Assembly: GCF_019649055.1 (NCBI RefSeq)
Contig: NW_026570706.1
Span: 1-16,990, forward strand
Length of the DNA stretch: 16,990 nucleotides
Source: Paramacrobiotus metropolitanus
Lineage: Eukaryota > Tardigrada > Eutardigrada > Parachela > Macrobiotidae
Reading direction: 5' to 3'
The position numbers were made by a program, and so were the translations under genes. Below the pieces are notes generated by a model. The model was not told the origin of the DNA. It saw only the letters and a list, made by a program, of their open reading frames with translations, and searched no databases. How positions within the stretch are numbered: the first letter of the stretch is position 1; each line of letters begins with the position of its first letter. Below, piece after piece: positions 1-9,589 of this stretch.

Positions 1-2010
1 GAAACATGAACTCCGGAAACACTGCCATCAGTTCGCCAGTGGAGAAACGCGGAAACGCTTATTATTTGTTTATTTTATTTGTTGCTGTTATTCGCTGAAA
101 TGGATGCACGTGCCCATTGCCCGTACCGGACATCCAGCCATCTGTACCATTTGACTGAACCTGCAAAGGCGGACGCAAACAAAGGGTCGTCGTAGGGACA
201 GCTCCACGTTTTGAACAGCGCGGACGCTGCTGATATCTGAGGATGTAATCCGCAAAATAAGCAGCTAAACTTGAAACGTCTCGAAGACTTGGAAACTGTT
301 TCGCGGGCGGTGAACCATACGCCGCCATCTACTGTATGAGGAAAGAAGTGGAAGCTATAGAGCAGCAAGACGCACCGCATGAAAACTGACCACCTCTGGA
401 AAAATCCCCGACCGAATAATATCGCCGGACTAAGGCGTTTTAATTTCAGTCATTTATTTTAACGGCTGTTTGTATGAAACGTGTTCCCCGGACAAAAATG
501 GTTCGCCCGCACGTTTATAACGGCCGGCCAAGGCTTGTTCAGTATCCACGTTCATTCTCTGACGCAACAAAGAACGGAAAGTCGTTCATTTGCATTAATA
601 AAGCGCGTCGATGAGACGCGGTGAATCTTCAAGAAAGACGTTTAAGGAGAATTTATACATATCCGCAAGATCGAAAATGAGATTTTCAAAATTCTACAAT
701 GTATTAAAAGGTCTAATAGCAGGCGGAAGTTGAGTAAAATTAGGTAGCAACGAAAAATTAAGTTTTTTCGTTGCCGACCAGTAGCCATTTGGCGGGCTGC
801 GGCATCAATCTACACCACCTGTGGTCAAAATCAGTGAAAGATAGATTGCTTCAAGAAGCGATTCTTTCATTCTGGAAGATACCTTGTGGTTGTTATATAC
901 CATGCCAGCTTGCTAGTGTGACAGGAGCAGGCAAGGCTCATGTTTACACATTGACGACGCATAGAGCATGACAAAGGCGCTAGACAATGGAAAGCAACAG
1001 CGTTGTCTTGTGATTGCACGTGAAACAGTGGCCGAAGTCCACTCTTCGGTGTGCACAAATCTAGTGTGGCGGCACTGCATGCGCAGAATCGGTGGGACTA
1101 AAGGAAAGCGCAGTAAAAAAGAAGGTTCTTCGCCCCACCCTGAAAAATTCGAAAACCAACTTCTAAAATCAACAAAAATTCGTAACGGTTTCAGAAACAC
1201 TCTAACGTTGATCAGATTTAAGAAAAATCATTTTCAAAAACAATTATGAAGCCTTTTTACGAAAAACGGTTGCACATCTTGTCAAAATAAATAAAAGTAA
1301 CTTCCGGTGTCGAAAAGTTTGTATTCCCTGGATAGGGTGAATTTTGTCCAAAAAACGCTCCACAGAACTTCAGTCATTTCAGCTATACACAGCTTCGTGC
1401 TTGAATAAAAAGTTTCCAAAATCTTCTTCAAAAGTTATTACTTCCGCAAAATAACGACTTTCAATTGGCAACTTTTACACTTTAAAATAACTTAATCGAG
1501 TTCAAACTTGCACAACATGTAGTAAAAAATTAATATCGTTGTGCTGTGTCAAATGCGTAGTTATGATGCACCACAAGCGCACGCATTGTGCCAATGAGAA
1601 TAGTCGGCAGAGGTCGAAATCGGTATAATCTCTTCTTAAAACGGGTTGAAATGCAATAATAACACTGCGTTAACAGCCAATCAAATATTAATAAATTCCG
1701 AAGTTCACAAATTTACAGCTTCACAATATGTAAGCTTTTTCTTAGCGTTTTTCAGATTTCTTTAAATACTATTCAAAATCTTACGCACGTCATTTCACTA
1801 TGTTCCTTGCTGGGGATGACGTAACCGCTTGTCTTGAGTGGTAATTAAAGATAAGATTGTACGGTAAACGGTGCAGTCACTGAAGATTTAAATGTGCGCT
1901 TTCTAGAAGGGCGGACGCCTGCGACAGGAGAACACTGCGGATTTTATAAATGGAACTTAAAATTAATATAAATTTCTGAATTTACCGAAGATACTGAAGA
2001 AATAAAAATC
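1..2010. other. Intron 3 sequence to the left edge, no gene recognised
   Basis: The stretch lies downstream of C1GALT1 exon 3. Open frames near 62-380, 771-971 and 913-1249 are under ~100 codons, overlap on both strands, and show no family motifs. I see no strong tandem or inverted repeat beyond small hairpins such as GCGTC-GATGA-GACGC near 605-618. I looked for the next C1GALT1 exon here and did not find it. Confidence 0.5.
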
Positions 2011-2082
2011 TGCCGATGACGGGACTCAAACCCGTGCCAGATGCGTCTGTAGCCGTCCGTCTTACCACTGATCTACACCGGC
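2011..2082 (-). tRNA. tRNA-like unit (decayed tRNA or SINE head)
   Basis: On the minus strand this 72-nt unit begins GCCGGTG and ends CATCGGC plus A, forming a seven-pair acceptor stem with one G-U pair. The T arm is perfect (ACGGG-TTTGAGT-CCCGT), which also gives a B-box (GGTTTGAGTCC). TAGATCAGTGG resembles an A-box. A run of five T follows two bases past the 3' end, like a Pol III terminator. However, the D stem has about two mismatches and the anticodon arm does not fold: the best version, GACGG/GCATC, keeps three of five pairs with an eight-base loop. No anticodon can be assigned. It is probably a tRNA pseudogene or tRNA-derived SINE head inside intron 3. Confidence 0.6.
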
Positions 2083-2136
2083 GTGCATTATTAAAATTAA
2101 GATTTTAGCGCACTGTGCGACTGCCTATCAGCTTAC

Positions 2137-2297
2137 CAGATTTCACTCTGTGTGACCTGATATGTGATCCATAGTATACGGCTTGGTTGCGCGAAACGTT
2201 CTTCAACATATAGCGCATGTTTTCCATTATCGCGTACGTATCATCATCAGCTTTATAAAACCAATCATATTTGTCGAGGTGCTGGTTATAGGCATGC
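2137..2297 (-). CDS. C1GALT1: C1GALT1 exon 3: DDD metal-binding segment
   Basis: This short exon is 161 nt: one base, 53 codons, one base. It is bounded by TTTCAG| at 2298-2300 and |GTAAGC at 2136-2131. AG from exon 2 plus the opening G makes Arg140, and the frame then reads HAYNQHLDKYDWFYKADDDT, continuing through YAIMENMRYML to VYYGSHIRSHRVKSG. KADDDTY (155-161) carries the DxD motif that binds Mn2+ and the UDP-sugar. The WF-KADDDTY-I--N-R--L pattern and the following YYG are typical of core 1 synthases. NVS at 173-175 is a possible sequon. The last base is the first base of the next codon, expected to be Gly before a conserved YMSGG-type segment. I found no such segment in 1-2136 on the minus strand, so the C-terminal ~170 residues, judged from the usual family length, lie beyond the left edge. 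Confidence 0.94.
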
Positions 2298-2620
2298 CTG
2301 AAATTTGAATGATCATGTCAGTTTCAGTACTCGTACAAACGGTAAAATATTATCTTGTTTACTTTAGATAGCTAAGTTTGGCTATTGATAGTCAATGTAT
2401 CAAACTGACCATCTGAATACTAAAAATCAAGCGGGTATAGGATAGGAAGGCCGCAGGGGCGGAATCCGCTGCTTCTAACCAGGTCTGTGTTAAAGGCTAA
2501 GTCTGCGAGCTTGAGTAGATTAAACTGATTACAGCACGCTTTACCGTAAATGCACAATGAGTCTAGAGGGTCAAAAAAGGGAGGAATTTTAACTGTTCAT
2601 ATACTGTTTTTTCACTGTTT

Positions 2621-2795
2621 ATATACAGTTTGACGTGCTGAGCTGAACTGAAATACTCGGGGAACGTGCCCCGGTCCCAGAGGTCGCCATTGAAATTTTC
2701 CCGAAATATACGCAGTTTGACTTGCTGAGTCGAACTGAAAGTGCTTCGGAACTCCTGACATAGGTTACTGAGGTCGGCATCAAAGTTTGTTAACA
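2621..2795. repeat. Diverged tandem duplication, period about 87 bp
   Basis: Two copies are aligned by the shared CAGTTTGAC-TGCTGAG block (starting near 2626 and 2713), then GAACTGAAA, GAGGTCG and CAT-AAA. They differ at many positions, so the duplication is old. An open frame of 77 codons on the minus strand covers both copies but looks incidental. Confidence 0.7.
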
Positions 2796-3125
2796 TTGAA
2801 TTCTGGAGTTGCCAAATTTATCTCTTCCGAAGAGATGCCACGAGATTTTGAATTTAAACCTTCCGAAGTTTGACACAAAAATTTTGCGTGGTACCACAAT
2901 GGCTAGTAAAATAGCAACGCTTCAATTATAGCGATTGCATTCAGAATTTACTACGAGTACTGTATTACAGTCCGTCCGACAGTCACGTAACTCGCGCACC
3001 AAGTGCTCAACAGCGTCTGCGTTGCAGCGAAAATTTTGCGCTGCAAATGAAAACCTTTTTTGTCAAACGCAAATTTTACGAAAAACTGAGTTTGACAGAG
3101 TTTTGTTACTGCCGGCCGCGTTTAT

Positions 3126-3330
3126 TTGTTGCTCACAAATTGTAAACTGAATTATTTACTTAGTAAAAGTTCTCTATTCAGTATCTCTTACTATTACTTA
3201 CTACTTACTTTTCACGACTCGGCTGCTTTTACTTTTACTTACTTCTGTTCTGTTTTGCAGTTTTACTTACTTTTCACTGAATTGCTAAGTAAAACACAAA
3301 AAAGTTTACTAAGTAAAACAACAGTTAAAT
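3126..3330. repeat. Low-complexity TTACTTACTTTT / AGTAAAA stretch
   Basis: Variants of TTACTTACTTTT dominate the region, with complementary AGTAAAA words at its edges (near 3160 and 3285-3320), so parts can fold back. It abuts the TTCGGCC block at 3335-3397. Confidence 0.7.
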
Positions 3331-3334
3331 TCAC

Positions 3335-3397
3335 TTCCGCCAACGCGCTTCCGATCACTTCGGCCAACGTTCATTTCGGCCGAGGTTCACTTCGGCC
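3335..3397 (+). repeat. TTCGGCC block, intron 2 copy
   Basis: TTCGGCC occurs at 3359, 3375 and 3391, exactly 16 bp apart, with a degenerate TTCCGCC at 3335. The units read TTCACTTCGGCC or TTCATTTCGGCC. The block contains CCGATCACTTCGGCC, which also opens the two larger blocks around C1GALT1 exon 1, so the three are related copies. Here the neighbouring array is CGCGAGAGTAAGC-type. Confidence 0.8.
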
Positions 3398-3465
3398 AGC
3401 ACTCCTTGACTGAACCCAACCTAACATTATTGAATGACATAAACCTAACCTAATCCTTAGTGATC

Positions 3466-4165
3466 CGCTTAACGACGTAACGTAACCACGCTAGAGTAAG
3501 CGCAATAACGTTGTCACGCGAGAGTAAGCAACGAAACGTTACCCCGCGAAAGTACGCGCAGTGACGCTACCACTCAACAGCAAGCAGCGGAAGGTAAACA
3601 CGCGAGAGAAAGCTGCGTAACCCTATTGCAGAGAGCAGTTCGTAATTTTACCACGCAAGAGTAAGTGGCGTACCACGCTAGAGTAAGCGCAATAACGTTA
3701 CCACGCGAGAGTAAACAGCGTGTGAAAGTAAGCGGCGTAACGTTACCGCCGAAAGTAAAGGGCGTATCTTAACCACTCAAAGCAGCGTAGCGTTATCTCG
3801 CGAAAGTAAGTGGAGTAACGTAAGAACGCGACAGTAGGTGACATGACGTAAGCACACGAGACGAAGCAGCGTAATGTAAGCGCGCGAGACGAAGCAGAGT
3901 AACGTTACCGCGCGAGAGCAAGCTGCGTAACTTTACCACGCAAGATTTGACAGCGTAATGTTACCACGCGAAAGCAGGCTGCGTAACGTTACCAAACGAG
4001 AATCCACGTAACTATTACGGTAAGCTACGTATCTTTATTGCAGAGGGTAACCAGCGTATCGTTACCGCGTGAAGGTTAGCGGCGTAACATTACTACGCGA
4101 GAGATAACGGCGTAACGTGATCGCACGAGGGTAAACGGAGTAACGTCACAACGCGAGAGTTTACG
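3466..4165. repeat. Degenerate tandem array, CGCGAGAGTAAGC / GTAACGTTACC words
   Basis: About 700 bp is built from loosely conserved units of roughly 25-30 bp reading GCGTAACGTTACC then ACGCGAGAGTAAGC. Units drift in sequence and length. A higher-order duplication is visible: the words around ACGCTAGAGTAAGCGCAATA occur near 3488 and again near 3674. There is no coding potential. It is a minisatellite-like block inside intron 2. Confidence 0.85.
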
Positions 4166-4812
4166 GCTATGCTAGCGGTTAGGTACATGAAATTGTGCGT
4201 TAAATATTTGGCGTAAAACCTAAACACACTATACAGTAGAGTTAGTTTTTTAGTTTAAAAGATTAACGTGATCCACTTAGGACGTCTGCTAAGCTTTGAA
4301 ATGCTACCCTTTTATTAAATACAAACGACAAATTAATCCACTTTCGTTGGATAGCGCCGCGGTCGTTGCTAGTCCAGTTTATTCAAGCAGAACTCTCTGT
4401 TCGAACAGATCCCGCCTCTAAACTTTCTTATGGACCAGAGCCGGGTTTGCCTTCTATTGGGCCAGAACCAGCCTTGCGGCTTTCAGACCTGTACAGCATT
4501 TAACTTTCGTTGTCATCAGCCCAGTGCAGGGTACAGAACTTTAAGAAAACAGGAAACGCACACTTCCAATCCATCTTGCATTTCGCGATATGTTCAGTAG
4601 GGCGGTCGCTTTGCAAAAGCGCTGGCTTCTTGAAGCTACAAGGCTTCCATACCGTTAACGAGTTAGGTGATATTAGAGATCTCGAACACGCGAAACACAA
4701 AAGTAATCTTTATCTTAAGAATGCGATTATGAAAAAATATCATTGCACCAGGCGGTAACCAGGCGGTAACCGATAACCGTAAGACGACTAACTACCGGAC
4801 AATGTGAATTAC

Positions 4813-5056
4813 CTGAAAGCGGCTTTTGTTTTTCCCCAAAGATTATCACGTCCTTCCGGTACGCCAGGGTTCAGAATTCTTTGAGAATCATTAACTAGGC
4901 GGTTTTCTGCAGTTACAAAAAAGTAGCTGCTACAGTGCCTGGCCCAAGTTTCCTGTACGGCTTTGGCTTTTTCTTGGTTACTAGGGCTCGATAAAATGAG
5001 GCAGAGAATTCTGATCGCAGGCAAAAAGTCTTTCAATGGACTGCCACCACTGTCTT
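4813..5056 (-). CDS. C1GALT1: C1GALT1 exon 2: N-terminal part of the GT31 catalytic domain
   Basis: The exon starts after a strong acceptor (polypyrimidine run, then TTTTTTCAG) and ends at AG|GTAATT. It contributes 80 full codons, residues 60-139 of the joined protein. Family hallmarks are visible: the strand IRILCLILSSPSN (73-85), the KAVQETWARHC segment (90-100, the GT31 TW motif), and GRDNLWGKTKAAFR (127-140), a signature of T-synthases rather than other GT31 enzymes. The enzyme transfers galactose from UDP-Gal to GalNAc-alpha-Ser/Thr, making the core 1 O-glycan (T antigen) in the Golgi. There is a potential N-glycosylation sequon, NDS, at 114-116. No stop or frameshift interrupts it. An apparent start near 5036 is TTG, an ordinary Leu codon inside the exon, not an initiator. 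Confidence 0.94.
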
Positions 5057-5173
5057 CTGAAAAAAAGCGATCGTCAAGTTTATCGTAGCACTATGCCGTC
5101 AGATACTAATACAGATAAAAGAATCAAATGCTAATGGCCGGAACAAGCGAGAACAAGAAAATTGTTCGCTTGT

Positions 5174-5291
5174 AGCCGGCAGAAAGGTAGACGGGTGGAT
5201 GGTGGAAATCGCATCCACCAATCTGCTGAAGGCCAGCAGATTGGTAGATGGGATTTCATTGATCATCCACCCGTCCACCTTTCTGCCGGCT
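5174..5291. mobile_element. Foldback palindrome, arms about 57 bp (MITE-like)
   Basis: Left arm 5174-5228 and right arm 5234-5291 are near-perfect reverse complements around a 5-base centre. They begin AGCCGGCAGAAAGGT and end CCAATCTGCTG at the centre, with about four substitutions and a small indel. A second small hairpin (ACAAGCGA...TCGCTTGT, about 5144-5173) directly precedes it. No clear target-site duplication is seen. The open frames crossing it on both strands are products of the symmetry. Confidence 0.8.
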
Positions 5292-5292
5292 G

Positions 5293-5385
5293 CATTAAAG
5301 AATCGCAAATACTTGGAAACGCAAGCACCAGTGCTGCACAAACTATGCACCATAATTTACATAAACATGCACCATAATATAAGGG
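5293..5385. repeat. Dispersed repeat, copy 1 (GCACCAGTGGTGCAC family)
   Basis: It matches 14027-14117 in the same orientation, from TTAAAGAA-CG-AAATACT-G through CACCATAATTTACATAAA to the AAGGGG words. A shorter related piece, GCACCAGTGGTGCACAAATA, lies near 14227-14262. It abuts the right edge of the 5174-5291 palindrome. Confidence 0.75.
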
Positions 5386-5497
5386 GAAAAACACAGCCGT
5401 ACTCTGCGATTGCTTTAAGCGGCTAGTTGTTTCGAAAACGGCTCGGTTTACATGTTCAGCAATGCATTAATGAGGTGACAGACAGAACATTATCATA

Positions 5498-5969
5498 CTG
5501 TAGCCGCTAGATGAAGTGAGACCACTGTTAGATCCGGGCGCTGCCTTCCACTCGTCAGGCATTGAGCACGAGCCTTCCTCCCCCCGGGCGGCACACCTTT
5601 ATTTTGCATTTAGTATTGTACTGCCCCTACCAGGGGCACCCCAGAAACCACAACAAATCAGATATTGTACTGCCCCTGCCAGGGGCACCCCAGAAACCAC
5701 AACAAATCAGATTTATAAATAGAAAACTATCAGAGCTGTGTCCTTGTGCTCTTAAAACAAATAGAAGTATCTTACGTTGCAAAGATTAAAAAAATAGCAA
5801 AGAACAGTAAAACACGTCAAATGTTGCCATTTATGTTGGTAGCAGCAGAGGGAAATCAAAAACATTTTTGCATGGAGCAAAGTTTGCTAGCCTCAGCAAA
5901 GTACGTATATTGGGCGTACATTTTTCCGTACACCAGACTCTGTGGTCTCACTTCATCTAGCGGCTACAG
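5498..5969. mobile_element. Non-autonomous DNA transposon (MITE-like), TA-flanked
   Basis: The ends are inverted copies beginning CTGTAGCCGCTAGATGAAGT and continuing GAGACCAC, 28 bp identical (31 bp if the flanking ATA/TAT is counted). Each end is bordered by TA (5496-5497 and 5970-5971), the target duplication expected of Tc1/mariner-type elements. The 472-bp interior has no transposase; it holds a 49-bp tandem duplication. The superfamily is inferred from the TA only. Confidence 0.75.
5614..5711. repeat. Two tandem 49-bp units inside the MITE-like element
   Basis: Units 5614-5662 and 5663-5711 differ at a single base (CCCCTACC versus CCCCTGCC). Each carries the small stem TGCCCCT-N-CCAGGGGCA. 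The near identity means a recent duplication. Confidence 0.92.
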
Positions 5970-5970
5970 T

Positions 5971-6285
5971 ATTACTTCCAAAGTACTGGTGTACCAAAGT
6001 GACCTCCCCGAACATCCCCGAACAAGCCGAAACTGACGATTCTGAGCTGGGGCATTTGAAAGTATGGCATAACTTCGAAAGTAAAGCAATACTTTGAAAG
6101 TGCCATATTACGTTCAAAGTACTGGTGTACCAAAGTGACCTCCCCGAACAGGCCGAAACAGAAGATTTAGATGTTAGGCGTTTTGAAAGTACTGCTGTAT
6201 TTTTAACGTAAAGCAATACTTTTAAAGGGCTGTATTACTGTCAATGTGCCTTTCAAATTGCTGGTGCGCAAAGTGCAAGTGTTAA
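5971..6285. repeat. Tandem array of about 130-bp units, 2-3 copies
   Basis: Units begin at the ATTAC words at 5971, 6107 and 6234 (periods 136 and 127). Copies 1 and 2 share CAAAGTACTGGTGTACCAAA followed by GTGACCTCCCCGAACA. Copy 3 is more diverged (AAATTGCTGGTGCGCAAAGTG) and incomplete. It begins immediately outside the right end of the MITE-like element. Confidence 0.8.
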
Positions 6286-6531
6286 AAAGCGATGTTCACA
6301 TTTTTGCATTTTTACATTTTCACCTTAATACAGACACGTTTTCACCGCGGTGCACTATAGTGCAACGACGACAACAAGTCTACAACTCAAGATATAGAAT
6401 GATATGAGCAGCAGATCGACAGTGTGCCAAGTAGATACACCGATGTATTATGGTACCATAGTGAAAAGATATTATATACTGCTTTTCAGTGATGCTACTT
6501 TTCATAGCAGCCGAATAACTTGTATCCTTAA

Positions 6532-6848
6532 GTAAACATTCACCACGACCAAATCTAGTTTTATGAGGGTGGCAAAAATTGATACGCACATTCAGCCTGT
6601 AAGAGATGCACGCGCTAGTGAGTGCCCTCAGTTCACTTAACCATTGACAGGTTGCTTATTAGACAATAGACATACACATATTGTATACCATCAGAAGTAA
6701 GACCGCTGTTCTATGGGCTGACAGAGAATGCAGTCTACTATCTGCCACCCGACTCAACTAGACTGGGTGAAGGTCTGCTAATGAGATTTTTGTACCTTAA
6801 GTTGGATTAAGGGACAGAGAGAACGTGTACAGGAGTCGACTGGGTCTG
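6532..6848. repeat. Left arm of a ~320-bp inverted repeat
   Basis: It runs from GTAAACATTCACCACGACC to CGACTGGGTCTG and is the reverse complement of 10274-10599, with few substitutions and small indels (for example near 6605-6620). The arms enclose about 3.4 kb. No target-site duplication is visible outside the arms (TATCCTTAA versus GCTCGGTAG). The pair may be the long termini of a foldback element or two copies of a dispersed repeat. Confidence 0.88.
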
Positions 6849-6999
6849 ATGGTACATTACCATGCATTATGATGCCCAGCCAACGACAAGTAGCTAGTTT
6901 GCAGTGACTTTGGACCGTAATGCTAACCTGCTTTGCAATTTGATACTATGCTAACAGTTCTGGCAATCGTTTTTAATTTACTGGTCTTGGTTCTGTTAC

Positions 7000-7207
7000 G
7001 TGGGGCCTTATGGGCGCCCACGTACCTTCGACGGCGAAACAGCGGCGAACCCGGACCTAGGCTTTAATGCCGAAATCTAATGTGCGCACCGTGGCGCAGA
7101 AAACACCAGACTAATGAGATCGGATCCTACAGTCAGCGCAGCTGTGCTGTAGATCCGCCAAAACACCGCAGAAATGTGTGGGATGGAAATCTCCAGAACA
7201 GCGAAAC
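7000..7207. repeat. Diverged dispersed repeat, copy 1
   Basis: It aligns in inverted orientation with 12840-13036. Shared blocks are TATGGGCGCC, CAGCGG-GAACCCGGA, GCGCACCGTGGCGCAG, GGATCCT-CAG, GTGCTG-AG-TCCG and CCAGAA-CAGCGAA. Reading frames are not conserved between copies, so it is probably a noncoding repeat. Confidence 0.7.
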
Positions 7208-7612
7208 ACAACGGCGAATGGCCAACCATGAAGGCGGAGCTGTCGGCCTTCACAGTTCATTCACTTTTTATTAACAACCAGTGACATTTTGACTGAAACT
7301 CAAATCAAAGTCAACAGTCACTAAACTGACAGTAAAACAACTGCGCCACCCCGCTTCGAACAAGCCGCAGTAACCAAAACAGAAACAGCATTTCCGCGCT
7401 GGAATTCTACGCTTAACTAGTCTATTACTTCCTGGCAAATTGCCCGAAATATCTGCAGCATTTCCCTTCATAATAGCCATTAGCCAAGCTGATTTGCCGT
7501 TTAGGCAAGGCCGTGGGTCTGCTCTCCCTTAATCTTTCCATTATAATGCTTCCAAAGAAACTGGTCATTTCTGTAGAAGTTATTCCCTAGACTCGGCCCG
7601 CGCTCAGGCTCG

Positions 7613-7705
7613 GACTTGGACTTGGACTACTACCCTAAAACTTGGACTTGAACCACACTTGGACTTTTTAAATTGGACTTGTAAACTTTGACTTGGACTC
7701 TTCAA
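7613..7705. repeat. Degenerate CTTGGACTT array
   Basis: About nine imperfect CTTGGACT words occur between 7613 and 7705, tight at the left end (CTTGGACTTGGACT) and spread further on. Simple-sequence expansion with decay. Confidence 0.75.
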
Positions 7706-7920
7706 CTTGCTATCCGTGAAATGTGAAATTTTTAACAAATTTTTGCATGATAGATCTTGGTCTGTAACACTGCAGGGATTTCGTTTCCACGCAAAAAGTT
7801 GAGGTTCAGACTCCAAAATTCAGCGAACAGAACCCAAATTTCTAATTTAATTTTGGTCACTTGATCACTTCTGTGCGTCAGGCCAGTAAATTTCCTAGCC
7901 TTGCGCATGGCACTTTCGTA

Positions 7921-8006
7921 TAATTTTTGGTACAAAAATCGTATTGTTTAATAAAAAATATGTAATATTTTTGGTACAAAAATCGTATTGTTTACTAAAA
8001 AATAAT
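7921..8006. repeat. Tandem duplication, period 44 bp, A/T-rich
   Basis: Two copies of TTTTTGGTACAAAAATCGTA followed by TTGTTTA-TAAAAAATA begin at about 7924 and 7968 and are nearly identical. They lie downstream of the retroelement fragment's 3' end. Confidence 0.85.
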
Positions 8007-8133
8007 TAAGTTGATTCGACAAAATGAATATTTAATAATCAGAGGAGGCTGAAGAGTTTTAGACGATAGCGTGGTTGACTGACGGAACCTACATTTTATC
8101 TAAAGGCAATAGTGCTGTCTCCCTTGCTATAAT

Positions 8134-8139
8134 TTTATT
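8134..8139 (-). promoter_or_regulatory. AATAAA downstream of the retroelement fragment
   Basis: An AATAAA hexamer lies about 45 bp past the endonuclease stop on the same strand. It could be the element's polyadenylation signal, but no poly(A) tract marks a 3' end, and the region is A/T-rich. Confidence 0.3.
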
Positions 8140-8183
8140 GTTGCTCGTTACACTGTGGGTAATATAAAACAGAACCGCTCAAA

Positions 8184-9589
8184 CTATAATAAAAAAATCT
8201 CTGTAAGCTTATCCACTCCATCCATGGTGCCCAGTACTGACGCCGCGTTCCCCCGTTGAATCTCAATCGACAGGCGCTGTCGAAGAAATTCGTGCGATCG
8301 TACTTCTCCGGTTTGTTGTCGCAGTCTTTTACCCAGCTCCTTGACGATGGCGATGGCCGCCGCTCCCCAAGGGCCCAGCGTTTCAAAAGCGATTGGGACA
8401 AAGATATAGCGGCCGTTCAGATAGGAATACAGTCTGATTTTCTTTTCCTCGGCTTGCGTAGCGGCGGCTCCCGCTGTGGCGGACGTTGCTTTAACATGTG
8501 ACGCGGCCACTGTGTCTACGCATGTCACATCCCATGCTAGACACATTCCGCGTTTCCAGGCGAATGTCGTACAGCCATCTGGGCAGCGTTCCGTTGTAGG
8601 AGATGTTCCGCGCGGCTCTAACTTTGCTGGTACACCCGCAGACACGCAGCTCTGCAAATGATACTGTTTAATCCACCGTGACGTGGATGCCTTCCCGCGG
8701 AAAACGCGCATGACAATCCGTGGTGACCATAGCCATCGACGGGTTTGTGGCATTTGTTACAATCATGAGGATCACAGATCGTAGCACCTAGACGCAAACC
8801 GACGCTGATTTTCAAGGCATCGTCGTCCAGCAAGTTTCCAATGTGAGCTGAAGGCAATGCGTTCAACCAGATGCCGGCTTCTGGCCTTGACTGGGCAAGC
8901 AAGCGGGCTGTATTCACTTCGTCACCTCGGAACACGTCCAATAACGTTGACAATGAAACGTTACAAAGTGGCAGATCCCAGGCTTTTTGGGACTTCCGGA
9001 AGGCGAGGTCTGGGATGTCAGGCTGACGGGAACCTAGTTTCCATAAATCAAGGGCTTCAGTAACGTTTACTACTCCGTAGTCTGGAAGCAGCATGGACAC
9101 CAAGCCGGATACGGAATGAATCGAAGCCAAAAAGGCTGGGAGAGATAATTCTTCCGACCGGCGGATGCCGATTCCGCCTCTGCTAACAGGTAGGGATGCC
9201 TGACGCCAGCACGGATAGTCGTCGTGATTGGTACGCACATTGGATAACTTCTGGAAACATTCGCGCAATGTTTCATCTAACTGATAAAGCAGCTTGGGAT
9301 ATCTCCACGCGTTACAACATCGTAGCATGTAGATAATTTTCGGTGCGCCGAGGCAGTTTTTTAGGAGAAACAGCGCATGATGGCTTGGAAGTACTTGCAA
9401 CCGTTCACAGACCAATGTCAACGTTTTGGCTTTTTCGTCCAGTAATGGTCCGACAGCTTCGTCCAGTACAGGAGCACCGAGTAATGACATGGTAGATTTC
9501 GACAGAATGCGCAGTTTGGGATAACGTTCAAGAAAGTTCTCTGTGACTTTACGTCTCCCTTTAGGCTTTTCTTCAGTTAGTAAATTACT
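8184..9589 (-). pseudogene. 5'-truncated, frameshifted retroelement: reverse-transcriptase tail plus restriction-like endonuclease
   Basis: The frame is open from 9589 (a TGA precedes it) to about 8649, then continues one frame over to the stop at 8184-8186. The first ~300 codons match the region after the polymerase core of a widespread animal retroelement protein family (LLGAPVLDEAVG, ALFLLKNCLGAPKIIYMLRC, LPVSRGGIGIRR, LPAFLASIHSVSGLV). A zinc-binding motif follows (CDPHDCNKC...HHGLSC, then GRHPRH). The second part carries CPDGCTTFAWKRG and LAWDVTCVDT, the PD-(D/E)XK-like core of a restriction-like endonuclease, then FETLGPWG and RLSIEIQRGNAASVLGT. The frameshift near 8649 fits a single-base deletion. 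The catalytic polymerase motifs are absent, so the copy is dead. It lies within the 320-bp inverted repeat pair and on the host gene's strand. I infer a non-LTR element with a restriction-like endonuclease; the exact clade is uncertain. Confidence 0.85.

Larger units (their letters stand above)
2298..4812 (-). other. C1GALT1 intron 2 (2515 nt)
   Basis: The interval is defined by the donor GTAATT (4812-4807) and the acceptor TTTCAG (2303-2298), which join exons 2 and 3 in phase. It contains an ~87-bp tandem duplication near 2621-2795, an A/T-rich TTACTTACTTTT stretch, a TTCGGCC block and the long CGCGAGAGTAAGC array. From 4181 to 4740 I see no coding homology; open frames there are short and unconvincing. 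A small direct duplication of CAGGCGGTAAC lies at 4749-4771. Confidence 0.9.

Noticed and set aside
62-380. Two overlapping minus-strand frames of 88 and 101 codons
   Set aside because: They overlap in different frames, have no recognisable motifs and no splice or start context. Neither matches the missing C-terminal part of C1GALT1.
4500-4758. Opposed frames of 66 and 82 codons in intron 2
   Set aside because: They overlap on both strands with no family motif and no support as an extra C1GALT1 exon; exons 2 and 3 already join in phase.
8256-8661. Plus-strand frames opposite the retroelement fragment
   Set aside because: They are antisense shadows of the endonuclease coding region.
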